In this document: positions 34,611 to 43,817 of the stretch, piece by piece | Numbering within the stretch: position 1 is the first letter of the stretch | Layout: each line of letters starts with the position of its first letter | Assembly: GCA_963796485.1 (NCBI GenBank) | Contig: CAWCLV010000012.1 | Span: 310,001-374,000 of the forward strand | Source: CAWCDJ01 sp963796485 | GTDB lineage: Bacteria > Acidobacteriota > Terriglobia > Bryobacterales > Bryobacteraceae | Length of the DNA: 64,000 nucleotides | Reading direction: 5' to 3' | Translations under genes and position numbers: made by a program | Notes under the pieces: generated by a model | Databases searched by the model: none | Seen by the model: the letters and a program-made list of their open reading frames with translations, nothing else | What the model was told of the DNA's origin: nothing

Positions 34611-37013
34611 ATGATGTTGCCGGAATCCACCCGCCGCCGCTTCCTACTGCAAGCCGGCGCTCTCCCCCTGGCAGCCGCCTTGCCCCTCCGCTCCCAGGAG
34701 GGGAACGATCTTCTGCGCCGCGCCTGGAGCGCCCGCTGGATCTCGGCGCCGGACGGCCACCCCACGGAATATGGCGTTTACCATTTCCGCCGAAGCCTCG
34801 AGCTGCCCGCGAAGCCCGCCCGCTTCCCGGTGCACGTCAGCGCGGACAACCGTTATCAGCTTTTCGTGAATGGCCGTCGTGTTGCGTGGGGTCCTGCCCG
34901 CGGCGACCTCTTCCACTGGCGCTACGAAACTATCGACCTGGCGCCCTACCTCGAATCCGGAAAGAATGTGCTCGCGGCCCTGGTCTGGAATTTCGGCGAC
35001 CTCGCGCCCGAGGCCCAGATCACCCTGGAGACGGGTTTCCTCTTGAACGGCGATACCGAAGCCGAGCGAATTGCGGACACCGGCTCCTCATGGAAGTGCC
35101 TGCGGAATCCGGCCTACTCGCCCCTCGTTTTCACAAGCGGCCAGATGCACGGCTATTACGTGGCCGGTCCCGGCGACCGCGTCGATGCCGCCCAATACCC
35201 GTGGGGCTGGGAAACCCGCGAGTTCGACGATTCGAAGTGGCCCGCCGCAAAAGTACTCGGCCCGGCCGCCGGCCGCGAAGCCCAGGACGCGCATTCCCGC
35301 TGGATGCTCGTGCCCCGCACCATCCCGGCGATGGAGTCGAAACCGGAACGCCTGCGCGAGGTGCGCCGCGCCTCCGGAATTCCGCAACCGCGAGCGTTCC
35401 CCGCCCGCCCCGAACCGTTGCACATCCCCGCGCGTACTCACGCGGTCCTGCTGCTCGACCAGGCGTACCTGACCACGGCCTTTCCCGAGCTGACCGTCAG
35501 CGGCGGCAACGGCGCGGTGATCAAGCTGCGCTACGCCGAATCGCTGTTCGAGCCGCCCAAGCCCGGCAGCCGCGTGTTCGAGAAGGGGAACCGCAACGAA
35601 ATCGAAGGCAAACAATTCATCGGCAGCAACGACGAGTTCGTCGCCGACGGCGGCGCTCGGCGCGCGTTCCGCCCCCTCTGGTGGCGCACCTACCGGTACC
35701 TGGAACTCGATATCGAAACTAAAGATCAGCCGCTTACCGTAGACGACCTCGCCGCCACGTACGTCGGGTTCCCCTTCGAGCGGCGGGCTTCATTCGATGC
35801 CGGCTCGCCCGAGATCGCGAGAATTCTCGATGTCGGCTGGCGCACCGCGCGCCTGTGCGCCCACGAAACCTACATGGACTGCCCTTATTACGAGCAGCTT
35901 CAGTATGTCGGCGACACGCGCGTGCAATGCCTGGTTTCGCTTTTCAACGGCGGCGACGGCCGCCTCATGCGCAACGCCATCGACCTCATCAACGATTCGC
36001 GCCAGAGCGACGGCGCCACCATGAGCCGCTATCCCACGCGGCTCGAGCAATACATCCCCGGCTTCTCGCTGTGGTGGATCGGGATGGTGCACGATTACTG
36101 GTGGTATGTGGATGACCCGGCGTTCGTGCGCCGCATGCTTCCCGGGGTGCGCGCGGTCCTCGGTTTCTTCGCAAGCTATCAAAAGGAGAACGGCTCGCTT
36201 GCGTCGCTTCCATGGTGGCGCTATTTCGATTGGGTGCCTTCCTGGCCGAGCGGCAACGCGCCCCAGGATCCCGATGGCTCAGCCGCCCTGTTCGACCTGC
36301 TGCTCCTGATGGCCTACCGTTGGGCCGGCGGCTTGGAAGCGGAGTTCGGGCTCCGCGGCATGGCGGATACCTACCGCGATCGCGAGCGGCAGTTGCGCGC
36401 CACCTGCCAGCAGCTTTACTGGGATTCAGAGAGGAAGCTCTACGCCGATACCCCCAAGAAGCAGCAGTTCTCGCAACACACCAACACCATGGCGGTGTTG
36501 GCCGACGTGTGCGCCGGCGCCGCCGCGCACGATCTGATGCTGCATACGCTCTCCGCCGAAGGCCTCGCCCAACCCGGCCTGTTCTTCCGCTTTTATGTGC
36601 ATACCGCGCTCGCCAAGGTGGGAGAAGGCGACCGCTACCTGGAGCAGTTGGATGACTGGCGCGCCATGCTGGCCCGCGGTCTCACGACATTCGCCGAGAT
36701 CGCCGACCGTCCCGGCAGCCCGTCGCGCTCCGATTGCCACGCCTGGAGCGCCAGCCCCAACATCGAGATCTTCCGCACCGTGCTCGGCGTCGATTCCGCC
36801 GCGCCCGGGTTCCGGCGCGTTTCCGTCCGCCCGCATCCCGGAACCCTGAAATCCATCTCCGGCTCCGTGCCGCACCCCCACGGAAAAGTGGACGTCCGCA
36901 TCGAACCGGGATCCGTTAGCATCACACTCCCCGACGCCGTCACCGGCGACTTCGCCTGGAAAGACACCCGCGCCGAATTGCACCCCGGCCTGAACCGGAT
37001 CCCAGTAGCATAG
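34611..37013 (+). CDS. Tat-exported alpha-L-rhamnosidase (GH78)
   Basis: Removes terminal L-rhamnose from plant glycans or glycosides. 800 residues starting from MMLPESTRRRFLLQAGALPL, a Tat leader. The N-terminal beta domains (WSARWISAPDG, FHWRYETIDLAPYL) resemble GH78 N/D domains. The (alpha/alpha)6 barrel contains the family motif as MDCPYYEQLQYVGDTR, where the Glu lies in the position of the general acid (consensus DCPxRDExxGWTGD), and HAWSASPNIEIFRTVLG near the end. The C-terminal beta domain has RPHPGTLKSISGSVPHPHG. ATG-ATG at 34611/34614 was preferred over the TTG at 34575 because it starts directly before the leader. Likely acts with the acetylesterase and PL22-type lyase nearby on rhamnogalacturonan. 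Confidence 0.92.
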   Translation: MMLPESTRRRFLLQAGALPLAAALPLRSQEGNDLLRRAWSARWISAPDGHPTEYGVYHFRRSLELPAKPARFPVHVSADNRYQLFVNGRRVAWGPARGDLFHWRYETIDLAPYLESGKNVLAALVWNFGDLAPEAQITLETGFLLNGDTEAERIADTGSSWKCLRNPAYSPLVFTSGQMHGYYVAGPGDRVDAAQYPWGWETREFDDSKWPAAKVLGPAAGREAQDAHSRWMLVPRTIPAMESKPERLREVRRASGIPQPRAFPARPEPLHIPARTHAVLLLDQAYLTTAFPELTVSGGNGAVIKLRYAESLFEPPKPGSRVFEKGNRNEIEGKQFIGSNDEFVADGGARRAFRPLWWRTYRYLELDIETKDQPLTVDDLAATYVGFPFERRASFDAGSPEIARILDVGWRTARLCAHETYMDCPYYEQLQYVGDTRVQCLVSLFNGGDGRLMRNAIDLINDSRQSDGATMSRYPTRLEQYIPGFSLWWIGMVHDYWWYVDDPAFVRRMLPGVRAVLGFFASYQKENGSLASLPWWRYFDWVPSWPSGNAPQDPDGSAALFDLLLLMAYRWAGGLEAEFGLRGMADTYRDRERQLRATCQQLYWDSERKLYADTPKKQQFSQHTNTMAVLADVCAGAAAHDLMLHTLSAEGLAQPGLFFRFYVHTALAKVGEGDRYLEQLDDWRAMLARGLTTFAEIADRPGSPSRSDCHAWSASPNIEIFRTVLGVDSAAPGFRRVSVRPHPGTLKSISGSVPHPHGKVDVRIEPGSVSITLPDAVTGDFAWKDTRAELHPGLNRIPVA

Positions 37014-37062
37014 GCCTCCCGGCCAGCCGGGCGACGCCCGGCCGCCACTAACGTGCGCGGCA

Positions 37063-37143
37063 GCAGGAAGCTTTCAAACCGGGCAGGCCTCCTCCTGGCC
37101 AGGCCTCCTGGCCTGCCCGGTTTTGACTTTAGGGCTTATCACG
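37063..37143. repeat. REP/terminator-like palindromic element, copy 1
   Basis: Starts with GCAGGAAGCTTTCAAACC and contains a perfect 11-bp inverted repeat, CCGGGCAGGCC/GGCCTGCCCGG, enclosing a shorter GGCC-rich hairpin. It is followed by TTTTGACTTTAGGGCTTATCAC. The same start, core and end recur at 52517-52620, and the core also at 54967. Position after the rhamnosidase stop and the T-run suggest it also works as a terminator. Confidence 0.75.
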
Positions 37144-37160
37144 GTTCTTACCACGGGCGC

Positions 37161-37490
37161 CTAGCGCCGATCGCGGTAGTTATTCCGGGAATCCCGATGC
37201 CCATAGCGCCAGTCCTCGTGCTTCGGAGCGCGATACTGGCTTTGCATCCCACGCTGGTCGCGCGCCATGTCCGCCGCGTCGCTGGCCGCCGCATCCTGCC
37301 GTCCGGACCGAATGTCCTGGTTCAGCCTGGCCTGGTCGGCCGCCAGGTGCCCATCGACGTAACCGTTCCCGTATTGCACGACTGGCGCGCCGCGGTATCC
37401 ATCTCTCAAATCGGCCGCCGAGAGCGTTCCCGCACCCGCCAACATGCCGATCGCCATCGCCAATCCTGCGAGTTTCTTCGTATACCGCAT
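37161..37490 (-). CDS. Small secreted protein, unknown function
   Basis: 109 residues. A clear Sec signal peptide (MRYTKKLAGLAMAIGMLAGA to about residue 25) precedes a polar mature part rich in Asp, Arg, Gln and Tyr (DGHLAADQARLNQDIRSGRQ, EDWRYGHRDSRNNYRDRR) with no Cys. AAAGGAG lies eight bases before the ATG, a strong ribosome binding site that makes the gene credible. The charged, low-complexity mature region suggests a disordered periplasmic protein. I do not recognise a family. Confidence 0.7.
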   Translation of the reverse strand: MRYTKKLAGLAMAIGMLAGAGTLSAADLRDGYRGAPVVQYGNGYVDGHLAADQARLNQDIRSGRQDAAASDAADMARDQRGMQSQYRAPKHEDWRYGHRDSRNNYRDRR

Positions 37491-37573
37491 TTTCGTTTCT
37501 CCTTTTTGGAAGGCCCTCTGACTGCCCTCACACCTATAAGAGCTTCCGGGAGGCCCCGCGGTTATCGAGGTTA

Positions 37574-37602
37574 TTGCAAATACGCGTAAATGAATCTTTA
37601 CT
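37574..37602 (+). promoter_or_regulatory. Candidate promoter of the Gfo/Idh/MocA gene
   Basis: TTGCAA (37574-37579), a 17-base spacer and TTTACT (37597-37602) sit in a locally A/T-rich stretch just before the gene. The implied leader is only 7-16 bases, consistent with the missing Shine-Dalgarno. Pattern match only. Confidence 0.3.
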
Positions 37603-37615
37603 CATTTTCGCCATA

Positions 37616-38659
37616 ATGAATCGAATGCCCACTCTCAACGTTGCAGTGATCGGATACGGACTCGCCGGCAAAGTCTTCCACGCGCCGCTGGTCGCAAGCG
37701 TCGAAGGCCTGAAGCTTTACGCAATCGTGTCGAGCGGCCCGGAGAAGGTCCGGCAGGACTTCCCGGAGATGACGGTCCTACCGTCCCTCGAAACGGCGCT
37801 CGCCGATCCCCATATTGACCTGATCGTGGTCGCCACGCCCAATACGACCCATTTCGATTTCGCACGCCGCGCACTCGACGCGGGCAAGCACGTCGTCGTG
37901 GACAAGCCGTTCACGTTGACCGTATCGGAAGCCGAAGCGCTTGCCGCTCGCGCGCGCCAAAATGGGCGGCTCCTCTCCGTCTTTCAAAGCCGCCGCTGGG
38001 ACGCGGATTTCCTCACGCTGCGGCGCATCCTCGCAAGCGGCGAACTCGGCGAGATCGTCCATATGGAGTCGCATTACGACCGCTGGCGGCCCCTGGTGCA
38101 GTCGCGCTGGAAGGAACAGGCGGGACCCGGCAGCGGCATCTGGTACGACCTGGGCGCGCATCTTGCCGATCAGCCCCTGCAGCTTTTCGGGATGCCCGAG
38201 GCTGTCTTCGCCGACCTCGCGATGCAGCGTACCGGCGCGCAGGCGGTCGATTACTTCCACATCCTGCTACGATATCCGCGCCTCCGCGTGATCCTGCACG
38301 GCAGCAATCTGGTGGCGGAGCCGACCCGCCGCTTCGAGGTCCACGGCACGGTTGCCAGTTACGTGAAGGCCGGGATGGACATGCAGGAAGACCAAGTGCG
38401 CCGGGGTATGCGCCCGGGCGACGCAGGATGGGGGGTGGACCCGCAGCCTGGGACCATCGCCACTTGGACCGGTGGCAAACTGCAAACCGCCATTGCGCCC
38501 AACGAAGTGGGCCGCTACCCGGATTTCTATCGCGGCGTTCGCGACGCCATCGTGAGCGCCGCTCCCAACCCGGTGCCGGCCGAAGACGGAGTCGCCGTCA
38601 TGCGGATTCTCGAAGCCGCACGCCGCAGCGCCGCCGAACACAGGGAAATAACGCTATAG
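37616..38659 (+). CDS. Cytoplasmic Gfo/Idh/MocA oxidoreductase
   Basis: 347 residues without export signal. The Rossmann start is MPTLNVAVIGYGLAGKVFHA. The EKP-type motif appears as VVVDKPFTLTVSEA with Asp in place of Glu, as is common in the YdgJ/scyllo-inositol-dehydrogenase-like branch. The catalytic-domain motif is WYDLGAHLADQPLQLFG, containing the conserved His of the family. It probably oxidises an imported sugar or inositol with NAD(P). Starts at 37616 and 37625 are equally possible. It precedes the acetylesterase by 12 bases, so the two likely share a transcript. Confidence 0.9.
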   Translation: MNRMPTLNVAVIGYGLAGKVFHAPLVASVEGLKLYAIVSSGPEKVRQDFPEMTVLPSLETALADPHIDLIVVATPNTTHFDFARRALDAGKHVVVDKPFTLTVSEAEALAARARQNGRLLSVFQSRRWDADFLTLRRILASGELGEIVHMESHYDRWRPLVQSRWKEQAGPGSGIWYDLGAHLADQPLQLFGMPEAVFADLAMQRTGAQAVDYFHILLRYPRLRVILHGSNLVAEPTRRFEVHGTVASYVKAGMDMQEDQVRRGMRPGDAGWGVDPQPGTIATWTGGKLQTAIAPNEVGRYPDFYRGVRDAIVSAAPNPVPAEDGVAVMRILEAARRSAAEHREITL

Positions 38660-38671
38660 AATCGGAGAGAC

Positions 38672-40162
38672 ATGAAACTCGCCCAGACCCTTCTGATTCT
38701 CGGGATGGCCGGATCGCTCGATGCCGCCATCAAACTCCCGGCGCTGATTTCGGACCATATGGTACTCCAGCAGGGCACGCCGGTGCGAATCTGGGGCTCG
38801 GCCGACCCCGGCGAATCCGTCCGCGTGGATTTTCAGGGACAGTCCGTCGGCGCCATGGCAACTCCGGAAGGAAAGTGGCAGGTGTGGCTGCGGCCGCTCA
38901 CCACGGCGGGGCCGCTCGAGATGACCATCAACTCCACAACCATTCACGATGTGCTGGTCGGTGAAGTCTGGCTCGGCTCCGGGCAATCGAACATGGAGTT
39001 CACGCTCGCGCGGGCCAACAACCACGAAGAAGAGATCGCGCACGCGTCTTACCCCCTGATCCATCTGTTCCACGTCAAGCGCGTGGAGTCGGACCAGCCG
39101 CTCGACGACGTCACCGCCAAATGGGACGTGTGCAGCCCGGAGACCATCCCCGGCTTTTCGGCGGTGGAGTATTTCTTCGGGCGGCACTTGCAGCAGACGC
39201 TTCATCTCCCCGTGGGGCTGATCGAATCCGACTGGGGCGGCACGCCCGCCCAGTCCTGGACCAGCCGCGAAGCGCTCGCAGCGGACCCCGGTTTGAAGTT
39301 CATCCTCGATGATTGGGACGGCGCTCTGGCGCGGTACCCCGAAGCCAAAGCGGCCTATGACAACCGTCTCGAAGAGTGGAACAAAACCGCCGCCGAAGCG
39401 CGCACCGCCGGCAAAACCCCGCCGAACCGGCCGCCCGCCCCGCAAGGTCCCGGCCACCAGAATACGCCCGCCGGCCTGTTCAACGGCATGATCAACCCGC
39501 TGGTCCCCTATGCGATCCGCGGCGTGATCTGGTATCAGGGCGAGTCGAACGCCGGCGAGGAGCACGCGTACCGCTACCGCCGCCTCTTCGCCGGCATGAT
39601 CGAAGACTGGCGCAACCGCTGGGGCGAGGGTGATTTCCCGTTCCTCTTCGTGCAGCTTGCGAACTATCACGCCAACCAATGGTGGCCGGTCCTGCGCGAG
39701 TCGCAGACCGAAACTCTGCGCCTCCGCAACACAGGGATGGCCGTCATCATCGATATCGGCGAGTCGAACGATATTCACCCCAAGGATAAACAGGATGTGG
39801 GACTACGCCTGGCCCTGTCCGCTTTGCACAGCGCTTACGGCCAGTCGCTGGAATACTCCGGCCCGATGTACCGCCAAACGGTTCCCGAGGGCGGCGCGCT
39901 GCGGGTCTACTTCACTCATTCCGCGGGCATGCAGGCGCGGGGCGGCGGAGCGGTCACCGGGTTCACCGTCGCCGGTGCGGACGGCAGCTTCGTACCCGCC
40001 GAAGCCCGTATCGACGGCGCCACCGTGGTGGTTTCGAGCCCTCGGGTCCCGGCGCCTATCGCCGTTCGTTATGCCTGGGCCGACGATCCGCAGTGTAACC
40101 TGGTCAACCAGGCCGGGCTCCCTGCCGGCCCGTTCCGCAGCGACCAGCCCCGCTATCAATAG
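38672..40162 (+). CDS. Secreted sialate O-acetylesterase-type SGNH esterase
   Basis: 496 residues with a signal peptide (MKLAQTLLILGMAGSLDAAI). It then has the family order: LISDHMVLQQGTPVRIWG, block I GSGQSNMEF with the nucleophilic Ser, IESDWGGTPAQSW, IWYQGESNAGEEHAY, and the Asp-x-x-His-type block DIHPKDKQDVG near residue 370. These features define the SASA/DUF303 esterases that remove O-acetyl groups from sialic acids or from plant polysaccharides. With a rhamnosidase and a PL22-type lyase nearby, deacetylation of rhamnogalacturonan is a reasonable guess. It is close behind the upstream oxidoreductase gene, with GGAGA before the ATG. Confidence 0.93.
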   Translation: MKLAQTLLILGMAGSLDAAIKLPALISDHMVLQQGTPVRIWGSADPGESVRVDFQGQSVGAMATPEGKWQVWLRPLTTAGPLEMTINSTTIHDVLVGEVWLGSGQSNMEFTLARANNHEEEIAHASYPLIHLFHVKRVESDQPLDDVTAKWDVCSPETIPGFSAVEYFFGRHLQQTLHLPVGLIESDWGGTPAQSWTSREALAADPGLKFILDDWDGALARYPEAKAAYDNRLEEWNKTAAEARTAGKTPPNRPPAPQGPGHQNTPAGLFNGMINPLVPYAIRGVIWYQGESNAGEEHAYRYRRLFAGMIEDWRNRWGEGDFPFLFVQLANYHANQWWPVLRESQTETLRLRNTGMAVIIDIGESNDIHPKDKQDVGLRLALSALHSAYGQSLEYSGPMYRQTVPEGGALRVYFTHSAGMQARGGGAVTGFTVAGADGSFVPAEARIDGATVVVSSPRVPAPIAVRYAWADDPQCNLVNQAGLPAGPFRSDQPRYQ

Positions 40163-40205
40163 AAGATGACAGCGTATACAATGAGTCCGTTCGAGGTCAC
40201 CCTAT

Positions 40206-41486
40206 ATGGAGCAAAACGCTGTTTCGCGCAGGTCGTTTTTGACGTCGTCGGTCGCCGGCGCCACCGCCTTCCAGATCATTAAACCGGAACTCGTCCGCGG
40301 CGCGGGAAACGAGAAGCTGAAAGCCGGGCTCGTCGGTTGTGGCGGCCGGGGCACGCAGGCCATTCAGAACGTGCTGACCGGCACGGATAATATCGAAATC
40401 GTCGCGCTGGCCGACGTTTTCGAGGACAGGCTGGAAGACTGCCTGCGTAAATCCAAAGCGCTCAAGCCGGAACTGGCCGATCGCGTCAAGGTGGATGCCG
40501 AACATCGCTTTATCGGGTTCGACGCGTATAAGAAGCTGATCGATTCGGTCGATATCGTGATGCTGGCCACTTACCCGGCATACCGCCCCATGCACTTCGA
40601 AGCGGCGGTGGAAGCGAAGAAGCACGTCTTCTGCGAGAAGCCGTTCGGCACCGACCCGGTGAATCTCCGCCGGTTCATGGCTGCCGCGAAGAAATCCGAG
40701 GAACTGAAACTGACGGTCAAATCCGGCGCGCAGCGGCGCTCGCAGGCCTGGTATCTCGACCAGTACAAGCGGCTCAAGAGCGGTGAGATCGGCGACATCG
40801 TGGCTTTCAACGCCAACTGGGTCGGCAGCCCCGTGCTCAACTTCAACAACGCCGCGCTGTTCCCCAACCGCAAGCGCGACCCGAAGTGGAGTGACATGGA
40901 GTTCCAGCATCGCAACTGGTACTCCTTCGTGTGGATCTCCGGCGACCAGATCGTCGAACAGCACCTGCACAACATCGACGCCTGCAACTGGTTCATGGGG
41001 ACGCATCCGGTCGAAGCGATCGCCTCCGGCGGCGCCGCCTGGCGCCCGCGCGAGGAGGAGTACGGCAATATCTACGACCACCTGCACGCCGATTTCGTGT
41101 ATCCCAACGGCGTTCACATGTCGAGCCACTGCCGCCAGTACCGGGACGCGCCCGGCAACGTCAGCGAGCGGATCGTCTGCACTAAGGGCCTGATCGATAG
41201 CGGGAATATGCGCGGCGCGCGGAACGCGGTGGACCCCTATGTCCAGGAGCACACCGACATGATGAACAGCATCCTGGGCAAGGGGCCGTACATCAACGAA
41301 GCCATGACCGTCGCCGAAAGCACCATGACCTGCCTGATGGGCCGCGAGGCCGCCTACTCCGGCCAGAAGGTCACCTGGGACATGATGATGAATTCCCAGT
41401 TGGATCTTCTGCCGAAGAGCTTCGATTACAAAGCCTCGGTACCGGTCCCGCCGCTCCCCGTCCCCGGCGTTTACAAGTTCGTGTAA
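40206..41486 (+). CDS. Tat-exported Gfo/Idh/MocA oxidoreductase
   Basis: 426 residues. Tat leader MEQNAVSRRSFLTSSVAGAT, Rossmann loop KAGLVGCGGRGTQAIQN, EKP motif in FCEKPFGTDP, and catalytic-domain HNIDACNWFMGTHP. This is the secreted subgroup that includes alpha-N-acetylgalactosaminidase-like (GH109) and glycoside 3-oxidoreductase-like proteins, and the two cannot be separated by eye. GH109 enzymes use NAD for hydrolysis, so a hydrolytic role is an alternative. The gene is 43 bases behind the acetylesterase and convergent with the PL22-type gene. Confidence 0.92.
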   Translation: MEQNAVSRRSFLTSSVAGATAFQIIKPELVRGAGNEKLKAGLVGCGGRGTQAIQNVLTGTDNIEIVALADVFEDRLEDCLRKSKALKPELADRVKVDAEHRFIGFDAYKKLIDSVDIVMLATYPAYRPMHFEAAVEAKKHVFCEKPFGTDPVNLRRFMAAAKKSEELKLTVKSGAQRRSQAWYLDQYKRLKSGEIGDIVAFNANWVGSPVLNFNNAALFPNRKRDPKWSDMEFQHRNWYSFVWISGDQIVEQHLHNIDACNWFMGTHPVEAIASGGAAWRPREEEYGNIYDHLHADFVYPNGVHMSSHCRQYRDAPGNVSERIVCTKGLIDSGNMRGARNAVDPYVQEHTDMMNSILGKGPYINEAMTVAESTMTCLMGREAAYSGQKVTWDMMMNSQLDLLPKSFDYKASVPVPPLPVPGVYKFV

Positions 41487-41497
41487 GTGTCCGCATT

Positions 41498-41522
41498 GGG
41501 GCAGGCTCGCAAGGCCTGCCCC
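41498..41522. terminator. Palindromic hairpin between convergent genes
   Basis: GGGGCAGGC and GCCTGCCCC form a perfect 9-bp stem around TCGCAAG, flanked on both sides by GCATT, between two converging genes. The stem shares the GGGCAGGC/GCCTGCCC core with the palindromic element family at 37063, 52517 and 54966. Confidence 0.6.
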
Positions 41523-41528
41523 GCATTC

Positions 41529-42752
41529 CTACCTGGATTTTTCCACTTCCACCGCGAAGACATACGTCGCACCGAGCATGTTCGATCGGAACATCACCCA
41601 CTTCGCATCCGGCGAGAAGCGGACGTTCGGCTCGAGGCGGTACTGGTGTTTGGACATGTTCACCAGCTTTTCGCCGCGAAACACTCCCGGACGAGTGAGG
41701 GTTTTGTCATCGACCCCGCGGTTCGGAATCAGTTCCGGGCGGAAGAGATAGAGCCATTCGCCGTCAGGCGCGTGCGCCACCTGGCCGGGGTCTCCGCCAT
41801 CGCCGCAGAACAGCTTTCCATCGGCCGAAACGTTGAAATGGATGGACCACTCATTGCGCTGCAAGTGGTACCAGGTGCGCTCGCCCGTGTCCACCCGGTA
41901 GGCCGCCAGCCAGAAGTCTTCGCCGCGCGGCGTCTGCAAGTCGTAGTAGATCGTCTTGCCGTCGATGCTCCAGAACTCGTGGCCGAAGATCTCCATCGCC
42001 ATGGTGCGGGTGTGGATCTTAGTCATGTGCGAGCCGTCGGTGCGGATCGTCCAGATGCGGTCCACTTTGTGCCAGGGCCCTTCGTGGCAGAACATCAGGA
42101 GGTTCGGATCGGTGGGCGAAAACAGCAGATGGTTGAGCCAGTCCGTGCTCCGTAGGATCACGCGACGCTCGCCGGTTTTCACGTCCACCACGAACATCGC
42201 CATGGGGATGTGTGCCGCCAGCCGCTCTTCCATCATCTGGCCCTTGTTACGCGGCTGATCGAGAGGATGCCCCTGCGCATTCGCGGCGGGCGCGCCGTAG
42301 GCATTGCCGGCCGGCCCTCCGGCTTCGGTGTAGGTTCCGGCGAGCAGCGTCTCATCGGCGTTGATGGTGGCGATCGATCCGCGCGGCGGCAGTTTCGCGA
42401 TCTCGCGGGTCGCGCCGGTAACGGCATCCGCCGCGTAAACTGCGCCCTTGTCAATGAAGTAGATGCTCGAGGTCTTATGGCCCGCCTCGATCAGCCGCAC
42501 GCGGCCGGCCACCACCTGCCTGGTTTTTCGCGTTTCCAGATCCAACGTGTAGATCCCGGTGGGCGAACTGTAGACCATCCGCCTGCCGCCAGGCAGGAAC
42601 CAGTTCTGGTTGAAGTACAGGCTGGCGCTGCCCGGCTCGTCGGTGAGGCGGATCACCCGGTGGCCGGTATCGGGGTCGATCCACGTCTTCGGCGGCGCCT
42701 GCGCCGGCAGCGAGGCGGCCAAACAGAGTGCGACTGGAATGAGGGCGCGCAT
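41529..42752 (-). CDS. Exported oligogalacturonate lyase-like beta-propeller (PL22)
   Basis: 407 residues, near the usual 390 of PL22. A signal peptide (MRALIPVALCLAASLPAQA) precedes a seven-bladed propeller. Family stretches include VIRLTDEPGSASLYFNQNWF, NHLLFSPTDPNLLMFCHEGP, KVDRIWTIRTDG, GHEFWSIDGKTIYYD, and SKHQYRLEPNVRFSPDAKWV with the His-rich metal-site segment. Characterised members act on unsaturated digalacturonate from pectin and are mostly cytoplasmic, so the export signal is noteworthy. Placement beside a zinc dehydrogenase and across from rhamnosidase and acetylesterase supports pectin use. A sensing rather than catalytic role remains possible. Confidence 0.85.
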   Translation of the reverse strand: MRALIPVALCLAASLPAQAPPKTWIDPDTGHRVIRLTDEPGSASLYFNQNWFLPGGRRMVYSSPTGIYTLDLETRKTRQVVAGRVRLIEAGHKTSSIYFIDKGAVYAADAVTGATREIAKLPPRGSIATINADETLLAGTYTEAGGPAGNAYGAPAANAQGHPLDQPRNKGQMMEERLAAHIPMAMFVVDVKTGERRVILRSTDWLNHLLFSPTDPNLLMFCHEGPWHKVDRIWTIRTDGSHMTKIHTRTMAMEIFGHEFWSIDGKTIYYDLQTPRGEDFWLAAYRVDTGERTWYHLQRNEWSIHFNVSADGKLFCGDGGDPGQVAHAPDGEWLYLFRPELIPNRGVDDKTLTRPGVFRGEKLVNMSKHQYRLEPNVRFSPDAKWVMFRSNMLGATYVFAVEVEKSR

Positions 42753-42762
42753 GCCCTACATC

Positions 42763-43791
42763 TTATGTCACTATCAGTTTGCCCACGCCGTCCGCGTAGT
42801 GTTCCGCGATCGAGAACGCCTGGGCGATCCGTTCCAGCGGAAGGCGGTGCGTGATCATCGGCTCGAACCACGAAGCGCGCTCGATCAGCAGGTCGAGCGC
42901 GGCGTGAGACTCGTGGTTCGAACGGCGCACGTTGAAGATCGCCAGTTCCTTCCGCCGCATGGGCGAAATCTCGAAGGGGACGAAAGCCGCGGAATGGATC
43001 CCCGTCAGCACAACCCGCCCCGCGTTGCGCGCTACCTGAATGGCCCAGTTGGTGGTGTGCTCCTTGGCCGCGCAGTCGATCGCGCAATCCACCCCGCGGC
43101 CGCCGGTATCGGCAAGAATCTGCCGCGAGGTTTCGATCTCCGAAGGGTCGAGCGCGACATGCGCGCCCATGTGCTTCGCCATCTCGCGGCGGTGTGCCAC
43201 CGGTTCAACCGCCCAGACCCGCCCGGCTCCCGCCACCTTCAGGCAGGCGAGCGTCAGCAGGCCGATCGGGCCCGCGCCGTAGACCGCTACCGTTTCTCCC
43301 GGCTTCACGTCCGCGAATTTCATGGAGTGCATCGCCACCGCCAGCGGCTCGGCTATGGTTGCCAGTTCCAGCGAAATGCTTGCCGGAATCGGAAGCAGAT
43401 TGGCGGCGGGCAGGTTCACGAACTCACGGAAAAACCCGGGAATCCCGGGGTTGCTCAGGAACCGGATATTCGCACAGACGTTGTGATGGCCGCTCCGGCA
43501 GAACTCGCAGTGATAGCAGTAAACCGCTGGTTCGAGCGCCGCCCGGTCTCCGGCGGACCATCCGGTAACACCCGCTCCAGTCTTCACCACGGTGCCCGCC
43601 GGCTCGTGTCCCAGCACCATCGGGTAAACGCACGGCGAGTCGCCGATCGCCCCCTCCGAGTAGGAATGTACGTCGGATCCGCAGATCCCGACCGCACCTA
43701 CCCGTACCTGCACCTCTCCCTCACCGGGGTCCTCGATCACCTGTTCGGAAAGCCGGAACTGGCGGTTCGCTATGAGCTCGGCAACCATCAT
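42763..43791 (-). CDS. Zinc-dependent medium-chain dehydrogenase (sorbitol/galactitol-type)
   Basis: 342 residues, cytosolic NAD(P)-dependent polyol or sugar-acid dehydrogenase. Catalytic zinc ligands are C37 (GICGSDVH), H62-E63 (LGHEPAG) and the Glu of AEPLAVA. The structural zinc site is C92, C95, C98 and C106 (YCYHCEFCRSGHHNVC). The coenzyme loop is YGAGPIGLL. Its stop lies ten bases ahead of the PL22-type start, so the two genes form a leftward operon with the dehydrogenase first. It probably oxidises a sugar or sugar acid released in the pathway, such as L-galactonate or altronate, but the substrate is not evident. Confidence 0.93.
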   Translation of the reverse strand: MMVAELIANRQFRLSEQVIEDPGEGEVQVRVGAVGICGSDVHSYSEGAIGDSPCVYPMVLGHEPAGTVVKTGAGVTGWSAGDRAALEPAVYCYHCEFCRSGHHNVCANIRFLSNPGIPGFFREFVNLPAANLLPIPASISLELATIAEPLAVAMHSMKFADVKPGETVAVYGAGPIGLLTLACLKVAGAGRVWAVEPVAHRREMAKHMGAHVALDPSEIETSRQILADTGGRGVDCAIDCAAKEHTTNWAIQVARNAGRVVLTGIHSAAFVPFEISPMRRKELAIFNVRRSNHESHAALDLLIERASWFEPMITHRLPLERIAQAFSIAEHYADGVGKLIVT

Positions 43792-43817
43792 CTTCAGCCA
43801 TTGTAAGATATCGATAG

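Noticed and set aside
34532..34765. N-terminal extension of the lactate permease
   Set aside because: The extra 78 codons are Arg-rich, run into the opposing rhamnosidase gene, and LctP proteins start at the Met chosen.
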